Below are positions 34,215-45,172 of a stretch of DNA of 64,000 nt, piece by piece. This stretch comes from Ctenosaura bakeri (taxonomy: Eukaryota; Chordata; Lepidosauria; Squamata; Iguanidae), in assembly GCA_948474755.1 (NCBI GenBank), contig CAOLHI010002508.1, positions 124,001-188,000 of the forward strand. The letters run 5' to 3'. The notes beneath the pieces were generated by a model, which did no database searches, was not told the DNA's origin, and saw nothing but the letters and a program-made list of their open reading frames with translations. The first letter of the stretch is position 1. The number at the start of each line of letters is the position of its first letter. The position numbers and the translations under genes are program-made.

Positions 34215-34597
34215 GGCCATTTCCGCACAACGAAGCTCTTCTGTGTTGTCTTGCTGCAGTCCCGGGTCCAGAAGGGAGCATGTCAGCAACACTCCCCTCT
34301 GCACCCGCTCAGTCCATGCGGAAGGAACGCAATGGCACCACGTCTTCCTTCCGCAGCACAGCCGGGCTTTTTCCATTGCTGTGCTATGGAAGGAAGCGTT
34401 ACCAATGCACTTCTGCATCTTCTGCATGGCCAGAAGTGACAGGAACGCCATGCGATTGCAGGAGCGAAACGGATTTTTTCCGTTTTGCGAAAAATGAGCA
34501 AGCTTGATGCTCCGCGACAGGATCGCAGTGACAACATCCTGCCAACTGCTGCCATCCTGCGGCAAAAACGCAACAGCGATGTTGTGCAGAAAGGGCC
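34215..34597. mobile_element. GC-rich MITE with GGCCATTTCCGCAC ends (383 bp)
   Basis: The left end GGCCATTTCCGCACAAC and right end GTTGTGCAGAAAGGGCC are imperfect inverted repeats, and much of the interior is CpG-rich (GCGACAGGATCGCAG). Flanks CTAA and TTAA are compatible with a degenerate 4-bp duplication. Termini resemble those of the 35.1, 47.2 and 55.9 kb elements, but the interior differs. Overlapping frames on both strands are chance frames in GC-rich DNA. Confidence 0.6.
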
Positions 34598-35097
34598 TTA
34601 AATGCCCAAAGTAATTAATTTAAAGTTAACTCTTTGTTTTCCTCAAAACAAACTTAAGGTTCTTCCGGGTTTGTTAAAAAAGAAAAAAAGGATGACTTCT
34701 TACACTATATCTCTTTGGGATTTGCCAGTTGTTGTCACTTCCACATCCACTCATTCTATTCTTTTGGGAGACAACTTGTAACAGTTTCTTGGATCTCTAC
34801 TAAGATTCTTCCAAAGGCTTTCTTAAAACTGGGGTGCAGTTTGCTTAGGTGGTCCTACGGTCTGAACAGCAATTTTCTCATCTCTGAGTTTTCTTTTTTT
34901 AAAAACACATTCTAGTGCTATTCTGCAATTGCCATTTCACTGATCCACCAATGCACTGATACACTGTATCCTTTAAAAAAGATGGAGAGAAGAGAATGCC
35001 TCTTTGTTCTGATATGCCTTAGAATTTAAAAGAAACCCACAAGGGTGGCAATAAATGGTGTCAGGCTAGAAAATAGTCTGGGATGACAGAAACATTG

Positions 35098-36008
35098 GGC
35101 TTTTCCACACTTTGGAGGGGAAATGGGGCAGTCCATTACTTACTGGACCGGCACGCTTTTCCTGATGATCCACGACAGTCCAGAGCTGTGTGTGCCTGCT
35201 TTACACACTCTCTGGCGACGAAAATGGAGGCTTCTGGTTGGCAAAGGCTCTCCACCAATCGGAGAAGCTCTCCAGCCGGAAGCCCGCCCCCAGAAGATCT
35301 GCAGACTCCACACCGGAGCGTGCCTGTAGATCTATACTTTACAGAGCGACGGGCTGGAGCGCACCGCAATATTGAAAGTCCTCTTTTAATCAGTGGCCTT
35401 TTCCGCATTTTATTTTTGAAATGGGCTGGTGCATCCTCCCACAAGGACATTCACATTTGGGAGTGAGCTGGGTTCGGACTACTCACTGTTTGTCCGGACT
35501 TCAGCCTGCTCCGGAACGCCCAGAACTGCTGGTCGCCCGTGCTATTGAAAGACTGATTAAAAGAGGACTTTCAATATTGCGGTGCGCTCCAGCCCGTCGC
35601 TCTGTAAAGTATAGATCTACAGGCACGCTCCGGTGTGGAGTCTGCAGATCTTCTGGGGCGGGCTTCCGGCTGGAGAGCTTCTCCGATTGGTGGAGAGCCT
35701 TTGCCAACCAGAAGCCTCCATTTTCGTCGCCAGAGAGTGTGTAAAGCAGGCACACACAGCTCTGGACTGTCGTGGATCATCAGGAAAAGCGTGCCGGTCC
35801 AGTAAGTAATGGACTGCCCCATTTCCCCTCCAAAGTGTGGAAAAGCCCAGTCTTTCAATAGCACGGGCGACCAGCAGTTCTGGGCGTTCCGGAGCAGGCT
35901 GAAGTCCGGACAAACAGTGAGTAGTCCGAACCCAGCTCGCTCCCAAATGTGAATGTCCTTGTGGGAGGATGCACCAGCCCATTTCAAAAATAAAATGCGG
36001 AAAAGGCC
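35098..36008. mobile_element. GC-rich MITE interrupted by a near-identical copy of itself
   Basis: The outer element begins GGCTTTTCC and ends GGAAAAGGCC, and is flanked by ATTG at 35094-35097 and 36009-36012. Removing the inner element and one CAGT leaves about 454 bp, the same length as the inner copy. The order of segments is A-B-A'-B', where the primed segments are reverse complements. Only about one indel (in A) and one substitution (in B) separate the copies by eye. Interior CpG density is high and little decayed, pointing to a young family. It has no coding capacity. Confidence 0.85.
35395..35847. mobile_element. Inner nested MITE (453 bp) with CAGT target duplication
   Basis: It begins GGCCTTTTCCGCA, ends GTGTGGAAAAGCC and is flanked by CAGT at 35391-35394 and 35848-35851. 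Its own midpoint contains the un-inserted version of the target, with a single ACTG (CAGT on the other strand) between the TTAAAAGAGG and CTTTCAATAG blocks. The 4-bp duplication is therefore directly demonstrated. It is in the opposite orientation to its host copy. Confidence 0.88.
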
Positions 36009-37265
36009 ATTGTTTGTATGTGAGAGGGGAGAAAGAGACAGATACAGAGAGAGAGAATTACAACAAAAAATACATAACTTTCTGGCCCATTGGCCCTGCT
36101 TGGAAGTGTCTGTAAATGGTTCCTTTCAGTTTAACTTTGCCCCACACACCTGAATGTTACACGCCACTTGCCAGTGGTACAAAACTCATTGGCCAAGATC
36201 CTGTAAAGGTCTGCTGGAGTATCTACATGAGTGACAGAGACAGCAGTAACTTTCCAGTGACCATTCCAATCATGGGAGGGGGAACAACATGATCTTTTCA
36301 AATTGGATGATTTTTTTGTTATGCTGGCATGTAAACAGCATATTTCCCAACACAATTGGGAGTTACATTTGCCCATTTTTGCCCCCACAAAATTTCAGCC
36401 AGCCCCCTCTTGTCTGCTTTATTATCCCCTCAATTCCCACCACAAAGCATGGAGCAGCAGCACAAGAAAATGCATGAACCAGCAGTTACATTTACACTGC
36501 AAAAGAAGTAAAGCAATCTGTCATTATGCTACAATTGTAAGGTAATACACTTTTGTTACTGCAAAAAGGAACTAATTATCTGTCACTAACAATCAGTTAA
36601 CTAGTTCTTTCCACGCTATGCGTATGACATCATCGGGCAAGACTCTAGGTAAACGGCAAAGTGCTCTTTCCTGTCCCTGCTTTATTTGTGGGCAACAATT
36701 GCCTTACCTAGAGACAAGTATCAGCAACAGTACTCCAAAAAGCCACATCAGATGGGTCTAGCTTCCAATTAATTTTTCACATTGATATGGTTTTTCTTTG
36801 GACACTGATGGGGAATCAAAATGCTATTAGCACTGCCAGGAAAATCAGAGCAGTAAAAATATTTTAAGGGGATTGATAAGCATGCCAGGATATGCATATA
36901 TCAGGAAAGGTCTGTGAACCTTGGGTAAATTCAGATGAGCAAAAAGAGAAAATAATTTGGACTACAAAATTCAGACATACACATCATCATTGGTCTAAAG
37001 AGAGATGACATTTGCTTGACATAATAACTGGCAGTGAATTGGTTTCAGCAGTCAAGCATTTTAACTGATCTGTGGGAATTATACCTACTGCCAAAATAAA
37101 CATTCCAAAGTACCATGGTATCTTTCAATACATGCATCTTTTTGAAAGGCTTAACAACTGGAGTGGGAGGACATGATAAAGACTTAGTTGCTATATCTTC
37201 ATATCACTAAAAAAACAAAAATGCTTAATCATGTTCCAAAGAAATTTGATAACCAAAGAAAGCTA
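36009..37265. other. Unrecognised intergenic DNA
   Basis: A short purine-rich GAGAGA patch lies at 36020-36060. No gene or repeat family recognised. Confidence 0.45.
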
Positions 37266-37267
37266 AC

Positions 37268-37979
37268 ATGATTTTTTTTAAAAAAAATAACAGAACAATT
37301 CCAATTTATACTCAGTGAGCATCCATCCTGATTAGTTCCCTGAATTCCTATATCCAGTACAAATAATAATGTGTCCCCCCATCCCCGCCAACTAAAAGGC
37401 CAAGTTGAAGAAAAACAGCCATTAGCATGACTATGAAGGATGTGGTGACTGATTTACTGTTAGCTGCTGTCAAGTTTACTTCAACATATGGCACGTCTAT
37501 AAATGCGAGACTTCCAGGTACTCTATCATCAACAACTCTGTTCAGATCTTGCAGACTCAGAACCATGACCTCCTTGAATGAGTCTACCATCCATTTGTAA
37601 CACGATCTTCCTCTTTTCCTGCTGCCTTCAACATTTCCAAGCATTATTGTCTTTTCTAATAAGTCATGTCTTCTCATGACATGGCCAAAGTACATCATCC
37701 CCAGTTTAGTCCCCTTGGCTTCTAGGGAGAGTTCAGACTTGATTTGCTCTAAGGACCCATTCATTTATCTTTTTAGCAGTCTAGGGTATCCACAAAATGA
37801 ATTGATTCTCCTCCTACCAGCCTTCTTCACTGTTCAGCCTTTACAATCATACAAAGAAACTGGAAATACAATGGCATGGGCAATCCTAATTTTAGTATTT
37901 AATGATATATCTGTTTTCACCCCTAACACTTTTGTCGTTTTCATTCCCAGAAAAAAAAATCTGTTAAGGGGAAAATAAA
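37268..37979 (-). pseudogene. RTE/BovB reverse transcriptase C-terminal region
   Basis: The reverse strand reads TKIRIAHAIVFPVSLYDC, KG.TVKKAGRRRINSFCG, then in the frame 37348-37764 LEQIKSELSLEAKGTKLGMM, YFGHVMRRHDLLEKTIMLG, GSRKRGRSCYKWMVDSFKEV and LNRVVDDR. These blocks in this order are characteristic of RTE/BovB elements after the RT domain. A stop after YDCKG and changes in the FELWCW block inactivate it. The A-rich stretch near 37268-37290 (reversed) may be its 3' end. Confidence 0.85.
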
Positions 37980-38170
37980 GAGACTGTTAGCAAAAATGTT
38001 CCTGCCAACAGTTGTGAGGTGCAGCCCATTGGTTGCCAGAAGACCATCTTTGTGGAAATAGAGACTGTGATCCAAAACCCCAAATCACTCCTGACAGCAC
38101 CATCTGTGGATACAGTTGTTGACCTCCACTATTCTTCTCTCCCTTCATGGGCCATGTCCTTCCACAGGGA
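37980..38170 (-). mobile_element. CR1 ORF1 fragment in reverse orientation (left arm of inverted repeat)
   Basis: These 191 bp are the reverse complement, at roughly 88% identity by eye, of 38250-38440. Both encode the C-terminal half of the CR1 ORF1 esterase-like domain (PVEGHG, ERRIVE, DGLHLT). The arm adjoins BovB sequence on its left and the forward CR1 on its right without a gap. Confidence 0.82.
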
Positions 38171-38470
38171 GGAGAGACGAAATGACAAGCTACGCACCAA
38201 GATAGGAAGCTGAAGGACCTTGGTGCACAGGTTGTAATTTCATCCCTCTTCCCTGTGGAAGGACATGGCCCACGAAGGGAGAGAAGAATAGTGGAGGACA
38301 ACAACTGGCTCCACAAATGGTGCCATCAAGAGTGATTTGGGTTTTTGGATCATTGTCTCCATTTCAAGGAAGATGGTCTTTTGGCAATGGATGGACTGCA
38401 CCTCACAACTGTCGGTAGGAAAGTTTTTGCTAACAGTCTCATAAAGTGGATCAGGAGGTCTTTAAACTGA
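38171..38470 (+). pseudogene. CR1 ORF1 C-terminal half (esterase-like)
   Basis: The forward frame reads RKLKDLGAQVVISSLFPVEG, HGPRRERRIVEDNNWLHKW, FGFLDHCLHFKEDGLLAMDG and LHLTTVGRKVFANSLIKWI, ending at a stop after RSLN near 38468. The DGLHLT block supplies the C-terminal Asp-His pair of the SGNH fold. The GDS block would lie upstream and is absent from this copy. Confidence 0.8.
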
Positions 38471-38639
38471 GTTTGGCTGGGGAGGGAGACAGTATTATTC
38501 AGGGCAAGGATTCAGTGAGTGCTGGGAAAAATAGCCCAAATGATATAAATAGAGCAGGCTAAGTAGTACTAGAGACCAACAGTGGAAGGAAAAGTAACCT
38601 TAGTACAGGAATTCTGGGAAGTGTACATGGTCTTAAGTG

Positions 38640-39415
38640 TCTCTACACTAATGCACAGAGCATGGGAAACAAGCAAGATGAATTTGAACTCTTAATACAA
38701 CAAACTAAATATGATTTAATAAGCATCACTGAAACCTGGTGGGATGAGTCTCATGATTGGAATGTAAGAATAGGGGAGTATAACCTATTGCACAGAAATA
38801 AACGAAACAAGAAAGGAGGAGTAGCCTTATATGTCAAGGATGTTTTCACCTGTGATATGTTGGCAGTCCTTGAGCTTGTTTGGAGATTCTAGCAGGGGAG
38901 CGCAGCTATCATATACCCTTGACCGAAGAAGGGTACACTCCTTCTATTTGGGATGGTCGTCCTCTTCCACCGAGCGTGCAGCTTCGGGAGGGATGCACAT
39001 GGAGTGGTGAGGGAGGAAGGGGACATCCGCCTAGCCAGCCAGATCAGCTGAATCAACCCTGGCAATCACTGGGGTGACAGATGTCGCAGAGTCAAACTCT
39101 GCCAAAACTGCAAGGTCCAACAGCTTCATCATTTGCCTTGCAGATAATTTCATGGTCTAGAAGGTGGAAGAGGCAACAAGGGGATCAACTATTTTAGATC
39201 TGATCCTGGCCAACAGAGATGACCTTGTTGATATGGTGGAGGTGGTGGGATCCTTAGGGAGGAGTGACCATGTTTTTTTGGAATTTGTCATTCAGTGGGA
39301 AGGAGAAGCCAAGTGTATCCAGACATGCATCCTAGACTTTGAAAAAGCTGATTTCTGTAAACTTAGGGAGTTACTTCCCATGGTCAAGAATACTGAAAGA
39401 GAAAGGACTACATGA
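38640..39415 (+). pseudogene. CR1 endonuclease domain, core missing
   Basis: The N-terminal part reads MGNKQDEFELLIQQTKYDLI, SITETWWDESHDWN and KKGGVALYVKDVFTC, including the catalytic glutamate in TETWW. The C-terminal part resumes near 39093 with NSAKTARSNSF, VEEATRGSTILDLILANRDD and LGRSDHVFLEF, holding the SDH motif. The region in between, expected to carry the GDxN block (roughly 80-90 residues), is absent. In its place lies the antisense 7SK fragment at 38868-39089. Confidence 0.88.
38868..39089 (-). ncRNA. RN7SK: 7SK small nuclear RNA pseudogene fragment (~222 nt)
   Basis: Read on the reverse strand this segment follows vertebrate 7SK RNA from about nucleotide 20 (CTGCGACATCTGTCACCCCA) through GATCTGGCTGGCTAGGCGG, TGTCCCCTTCCTCCCTCACC, TCCATGTGCATCCCTCCCGA, GAAGAGGACGACCATCCC, CTTCGGTCAAGGGTATA, GCTGCGCTCCCCTGCTAGAA and CTCCAAACAAGCTC. 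It stops near nucleotide 240 of about 330. Real 7SK RNA scaffolds HEXIM/P-TEFb and is made by pol III from a dedicated upstream promoter. Here both ends and the promoter are missing, so it is a retropseudogene-like fragment. It lies antisense within the CR1 endonuclease region and replaces its core. No poly(A) tail is seen. Confidence 0.93.
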
Positions 39416-39419
39416 CAGA

Positions 39420-40570
39420 TGGGAGTTTCTTAAAAGTGAGATAGTGAAGGCACAATGTAAAACTGTGCCTAAAAATGGTAGGTGTCTAAAGAAACCAGAA
39501 TGGTTGACTAAAGAACTCACAGCTGAGCTAAAGTGATAAAAGAAACATGTACAGGAAATGGAAGAATGATGAAATCACTAAATAAGAATTCAAGCAAATA
39601 GCCAGGAGATGTAGGGAGAAGGTAGAAAAGCTAAAGCACAGAATGAACTCAGGCTTCCCAGAGACATTAAAAACAATAAAAAGGGCTTTTTCAGATATGT
39701 CTGCAGCAAAAGGAAAAATAAGGAAATGATAGGATCACTGCGTAGAGAAGATGGCCAATTACTAACAGGGGGAAGAGAGAAGACAGAACTACTCAACATC
39801 TTCTTTGCCTCAGTTTTCTCCCAAAAGGATAGAAGTACTCAACCTGGGGGATAGGGAGCAGGTGAGGAAATGGGGGGGAATGCAGCTCAGAATAAGTAGA
39901 GAAGTAGTACAGGAATACCTGGCTAAACTGGATGAATTCAAGTCTCCAGGGCCAAGGATATTAAAAGAATTGGCAGAAGTCATTTCAGAACCACTCGCAA
40001 TAATCTTTGAGAACCCTTGGAGAACAGGAGAACTCCTAGCAGACTGGAGGAGGGCAAATGTCATCCCCAACTTCAAGAAGGGAAAAAAAAGAGGACCCAA
40101 ATAATCATTGACTGGTCAGCTTGACTTCAATACCAGGAAAGATCCTAGAGCAGATCATTAAACAGTCAGTTTGTAATTACTTAGAAAGCAATGCCATAAT
40201 CACTAAAAGTCAACATGGATTTGTGAGAAATAAGTCGTGCCAGACTAATCTTATCTCTTTTTACAATAGAATTACAAGCTTGATAGACGAAGGGAATGTT
40301 GTGGACATAACATATCTTGATTTCAGTAAGGCCTTTGACAAAATTCCCCATGATATCCTTGCAAAGAGGCTTGTAAAATGCAGGCTGGACAGGGCTACTG
40401 TTAGGTAGATTTGTAATTGGTTGATCGACTGAACCCAAAAGGTGCTCACCAGTGGCTGCTTTTCATCCTGGAGAGAAGTGACTAGTGGGGTGTCTTGGGC
40501 CCAGTGACTTGGATGAAGGAGTAGAGGGCATGCTGATCAAATTTGCAGATGACACCAAATTGGGTGGGGT
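39420..40570 (+). pseudogene. CR1 reverse transcriptase domain
   Basis: Across frame breaks it reads EYLAKLDEFKSPGPRILKEL, FENPWRTGELLADWRRANVI, then in 40121-40408 IPGKILEQIIKQSVCNYLES, QHGFVRNKSCQTNLISFYNR and TYLDFSKAFDKIPHDILAKR (motif A with its aspartate), then [10 protein letters not shown] (motif C, intact FADD) at about 40537-40566. Comparison with the reverse CR1 copy at 12.24-12.35 kb shows two small deletions just before motif C, removing most of the PQGSVLGP block and the residues before NDLDEG. Confidence 0.9.
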
Positions 40571-40639
40571 TGCTAATACGCCAGAGGACAAGATCAAAAT
40601 TCAAAATTACCTTGACAGATTGGAGGGCTGGGACCTCCA

Positions 40640-41335
40640 ATGAATTTCAGCAGAGAAAAATGTAAGGTCCTACACACAGGCAGAAAAAATGAAATGCACA
40701 AATATAAGATGGTGGACCCGTGGCTGAATGACAGCACGTGTGAAAGGGATCTAGGAGTCTTGATAGATCACAAGCTAAACATGAGCCAGCAGTGTGATGC
40801 GGCAGCCAAGAAAGCCAATGTGATTCTTTGTTGCATCAATAGGAATATGGTATCTAGATCAAGGGAGGTAATGGTACCACTCTATTCTGCATTGGTTAGA
40901 TCTCATTTGGAATGCTGTGTCCAGTTCTGGGCACCTCAATTCAAGAAGGATGTCAACAAGCTGGAGCATGTCCAGAGAAGGGTGACCAAAATGGTGAAGG
41001 GTCTGGAAGCCATACCCTATGAGGAGTGGCTTAGGGAGCTGGGTATGTTTAGTCTACAGAAGAGAAGGTTAAGAGGGAACATGATAGCCAAGTTTAAATA
41101 TTTGAAGGGATGTCATTTCGAGGAGGGAGTGGGCTTGTCTTCTATTGCTCCAAAGACTAGGACAAGGAGCAATGGATTCAAGCTGCAGGAAAGGAGATTC
41201 CACTTGAACCTCAGGAAGAACTTCTTGACAATCAGAGCTGCCCAGCAGTGGAATATGCTGCCTCGGAGTGTGGTGGAGTCTCCTTTGGAAGTTTTTAAGC
41301 AGAGGCTGGATGGCCATCTGTTAGGAATGCTTTGA
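40640..41335 (+). pseudogene. CR1 reverse transcriptase C-terminal region
   Basis: A 231-codon open frame starts FSREKCKVLHTGRKNEMHKY and runs through CERDLGVLIDHKLNMSQQCD, REVMVPLYSALVRSHLECCV, FWAPQFKKDVNKLEHVQRRV, LRELGMFSLQKRRLRGNMIA and RFHLNLRKNFLTIRAAQQWN to FKQRLDGHLLGML. It is closely similar to the reverse-strand frame at 11452-12096 and is the longest open frame here. It lies downstream of the catalytic motifs, so the length reflects preservation, not an independent gene. Confidence 0.94.
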
Positions 41336-41387
41336 TGGGTATTCCTGCATAGCAGGGAGTTGGACTGGATGGCAACTGTGGTTTCTT

Positions 41388-41417
41388 CCAACTCTATGAT
41401 TCTATGATTCTATGAAA
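41388..41417 (+). repeat. CR1 3' terminal octamer repeats
   Basis: ACTCTATGATTCTATGATTC followed by TATGA: units of ATTCTATG that mark the 3' end of CR1 elements and serve in 3' recognition by the CR1 reverse transcriptase. They define the element's right boundary. Confidence 0.92.
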
Positions 41418-44400
41418 AGATGGCAAGTTACAAATAACGAAAAGCACACAAGCTAGGAGAAACTGCAGCTTACATGGAGGAGCAAGATTCTGTCTACTCT
41501 TCTCCTTTCCCTCCTGCTGAGTTAATGCAAAGGTATGCAACTACTTTTACACTTTGAACTCAATTTTCAGCAACTGAAGTAAGCTGACAACAAAAGGGAG
41601 AAAATGCAAGGAGAAGAGAGAAACTTGGATGTTTTAAAAGCAGCTGAAAAAGCAGAATGATAGAGAAGTAGCTGGCACTGTCCTTGTCAAATTGAGAGAA
41701 TTGGAGATTATGCTATGATTTTAACTGTATTTCATTTTAACTTTTACTGTGAGCTGCCTAGGGTCCCATACTAGGTCCCAAAGTACATTAATTCCACCTC
41801 AGCTAATAAAACATGAAGATAATTTGATCAACAATCCAGACTCCTATTCCATCCTCCCCGTTCCATTTCACATCAACTGACATTTCTGGATGCTTTTCAC
41901 ATGCAGCTATGTGTACAGTGTATTGCAATATTCCAGTCTAGAAGTGACCAGAGCAGATGTGAATGTGGCTAAGTGCTACTGAGGAACAATAATTATTTCA
42001 CCCATCCGTAACCTCTGTAAATGAAGCTGAAACTTGAAAAAGTTATTTTTTTGGATTACAGCTCTGACAACCTTTCATCCAGAGTAATTCCAGGAGTGTA
42101 GTTAAAAAATAAATTTATCAGAATGAATGATGCATTCATTTGCTCTATAGTGATATGTTTTAATCAACACTACCATAGCGAACAATGAAAAAGGGGTTGA
42201 AAGCACCAGTCATTCTGTCTTTGAAGACCATCTAGGGGATAGAATTCCTAGGAACAGAAATGGTCCTTTCGTGTTGCGATTGTTGACATAGCGGCAAGAT
42301 AAATAGGATTTTCAGCTTATTCAGTATCTCATTTCTTCTGATCTTATAAGAGACCCTGTTAGATATGAAGAACTGGGTATTAAATATTCCCAAAGTTCAG
42401 TGATTTAAAGCATGTTCCCCTTTGAAGAACTTAAAACAAATCATTTCTGGAATGTTGAAATCTGAAATTCATGTGTGTTTTTTTCTTTTCCCCCTTGATT
42501 CTTGGAATATGATATCATTGTTCTCTTGGCTACAGTTTTCGTCCTCCTTCAAATATATTTTTACATGTTTCCAGAATAAAATCTGTGAGGTGACTGAATT
42601 ACAGACTATTTTTTCTGTACACATGGCATGAAAGTAATGGTCTGTCATTTCTCATAATGCTAGACTTTGGTCTATCTGAACAAATTCTGTAACATAATCT
42701 GTGATTTCATTTAAGGAAAGCTCATGATATCTTATTCTCAGCATCTAATTGATAAAATGTTGTCAAGCAGTCTTTGTTATGAGTAATTTGCTTACAGACA
42801 CCAAGTTGTGCATTTGATATTGTGGGAAAATCTCTTTGACTATGTCTTCTTTCAATTTTCATCATTACGCTCATCTCAGAACAATACTACATATATTGAC
42901 CTGCTGCTAATGGTTACTCATATGGTTATGTTCATTTGATCGAATTCACATGGCATCATTCATACGGAAATGGAAGACAGTTGAGTAGTACAATACATTG
43001 CTTGTACAAAAATAATTCTGAGTTTAGTCAATAGCATCTCCAGTTAAGGAAGCTTAAATATCCAAGTTAAGAGTTCTGTCTATAGTGAAGTGCTGCTAGG
43101 TAGGATAAACTGGGTTGGGCTACCCATCAGTAGTGAGATTCAATTATTTCATCATATGTGGGGATCTTTTTAATGATGTCCATTGCTGTTTATTTTCATC
43201 CTGATCAATGAAACAGTTGTAGTTTTCAAAATGTCACAGCATTCTGCCTGTAACAGAAAAAACAATTTACCAGGGACAATGAATTATCCAAGCAGCTCAA
43301 TATTCATTGTTTTTAAGTCACTTATTTCCACCGTTTATAAAAACAACCCCACATTGAGTAGTATTTTACTTGAGTCTACAAAAACAAAATGCCAAACTGG
43401 ACAGAACAGCACACTATAGTTGGTAGGGTTCTTACATTTTGGAGAAATCAAGTTATAGTTGTCCTGAGTTTGCTGAAACCCAGAATCCAGTCATGAATTT
43501 TGCACAATGCAGCAATATGAGGTTTTCAGAACTCAGAGTTTAGAATGTGTTCAAAATAATACAATCTTGCTAGAGATACTTGGAGATACCCCTGCTTTGT
43601 TCTTGTGTGTGGAGGCAAGGTCTTCCATGGAGAATGAATGGATAAAGCTTGATAAAGAATCATTCCAGATTAATAGAGAGTGGCACTAAAATTTTCTGAG
43701 TGGCACTAAAATTGTCTGTGACCTAGAGATATTTAGCAAGTACACAATATGTAATCAGTACACAATATGCAATCAGCCTTTCTTATCATTTGTCCTACTA
43801 GAATAATCTACCTGGCTAGCCTTAAAGTTACCTTAACCTCTAACCAACCTTCAGAATAGTTTGGCATTTTCAAACAGGAATAAATTATCACTTACCCTTG
43901 ATTTTTATTATATTGTTCGGTTAAAATAGTTTAGCAATTATCAGTTAGGAGATCTTATCACTCTAAGGATTCAGCAGTAAAGCGAGAACCCACTTAAAAA
44001 AATAAAATAGGAAATGTTCATTTATTCCCAGTGATTGCATTCTTTGCAATATATTTACAGTGGACTGAAAAATCCATATGGTTGGCTTTGTGGAGACCCT
44101 GAGGTGGCTGCACCATCAAGCAACTGCTGATGTTTTTGATGTTGTTTCAGCACTGGTCTTCTTTTTATAAGATATGTGGTTTTGATGCCATCTGCACAGT
44201 AATGTTTCATGAGTGTATGATCATGTTCCTGATTCTCAGTTTTTTCTTCTTGTTGAGTGCATCTTCACACTTGAACGTCTCATTTTTTTCTTTAATTTTG
44301 GAGATAGAATTTAGCACCTTGGATAGCTTTAAGGCCTAAAATAAAGCTCAGACATAGAAGCCAATCACTGGCCAATTAGTGGCCATTAGGAGCACATTGA

Positions 44401-45047
44401 GGGTACTAGGCACATCAAGATGTGGTACTACTGCTGGTAAAAGAAAGAGAGAAGATGATGTCTTCTTCAGTCTCTAGTAAACTGATGTTTACTTACTGAA
44501 GATCCAAAATAATGTCTTCTCCCTTCTCCCAGCCATGGACTTGCTGCCAGATGCCACTAATGCAACCAGATACTGAATACGCCCTTGCACAACAATCTGA
44601 AAAGCACATACACATGTGTTAGCAGGAGGTTATGCCTCTGGGTCACCAACAAAATTCCAGCCATAGAGTCCCATGAGAGCACCTGCAGTCCCACATTACA
44701 GGTAGACTTATTTTATTTTTGAAGCTCAGATGATTCACTCTAGTATATTTTATCTTATTCATTATATTTTCTTTAATCCAAGTTTCAAAGATGTCACTGT
44801 CAAATTAAAGACTGCAGATGTGGGCAAGACAAAACAAAAGCAACCCTATTTCTTACCTTTTAACCTCAATTGAGGGAGGGAAATGGGAAATAGAGAGAAT
44901 GCTGCTAGGAAAACACAGGTTGCTCCAAAAACCCTTTAATTAAATAGCCACTGAACAAGGCACTCTTTGTTAATAGTGGGAAAACAGACTCTCCTCATTC
45001 ATTATGTCTCACCCACCAGAAGAAATAAGCCTGAAACTAATTGGTTA
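41418..45047. other. AT-rich intergenic DNA without recognised genes
   Basis: Around 41730-41790 GTGAGCTGCCTAGGGTCCC resembles a forward L2 tail. Otherwise I see no repeat or gene. Open frames are below 80 codons and lack motifs. Confidence 0.5.
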
Positions 45048-45172
45048 GAATCTAACTATTAGACTCAACTAAAGTAGACCCACTGAATCATTGGGACTAC
45101 CTATGTATTGATTTACCATTCAACATTGGCTTCAGTGGGTCTGTTCTAGCTGGAACTAATGAATAGGACTCA
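45048..45172. mobile_element. Small palindromic MITE (~125 bp)
   Basis: AAAGTAGACCCACTGAA near the left and TTCAGTGGGTCTGTTCTAG near the right are imperfect inverted arms. The layout matches 32704-32834. Confidence 0.58.

Larger units (their letters stand above)
38171..41417 (+). mobile_element. CR1 LINE, long forward copy
   Basis: It contains, in order, the ORF1 C-terminal half (38171-38470), a short linker, the ORF2 endonuclease start, a 7SK-derived patch replacing the endonuclease core, the endonuclease end, the RT domain and C-terminal region, and the 3' terminal repeats ATTCTATG at about 41388-41417. This is the most complete retrotransposon in the window, about 3.2 kb. Frame shifts, stops and small deletions throughout make it inactive. 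Confidence 0.93.

Noticed and set aside
34186..34573. Five overlapping open frames on both strands
   Set aside because: They fall within a GC-rich MITE with inverted ends, where low stop-codon density produces chance frames.
35083..35987. Matching protein sequences on both strands
   Set aside because: They are the two copies of the self-nested MITE read in opposite directions, not a duplicated gene.
38868..39089. A functional 7SK gene
   Set aside because: Both transcript ends and the upstream pol III promoter elements are missing and it lies inside a dead CR1; it is a pseudogene fragment.
39590..40449. Reverse-strand open frames over the CR1 RT region
   Set aside because: They are antisense shadows of the forward CR1 coding sequence.
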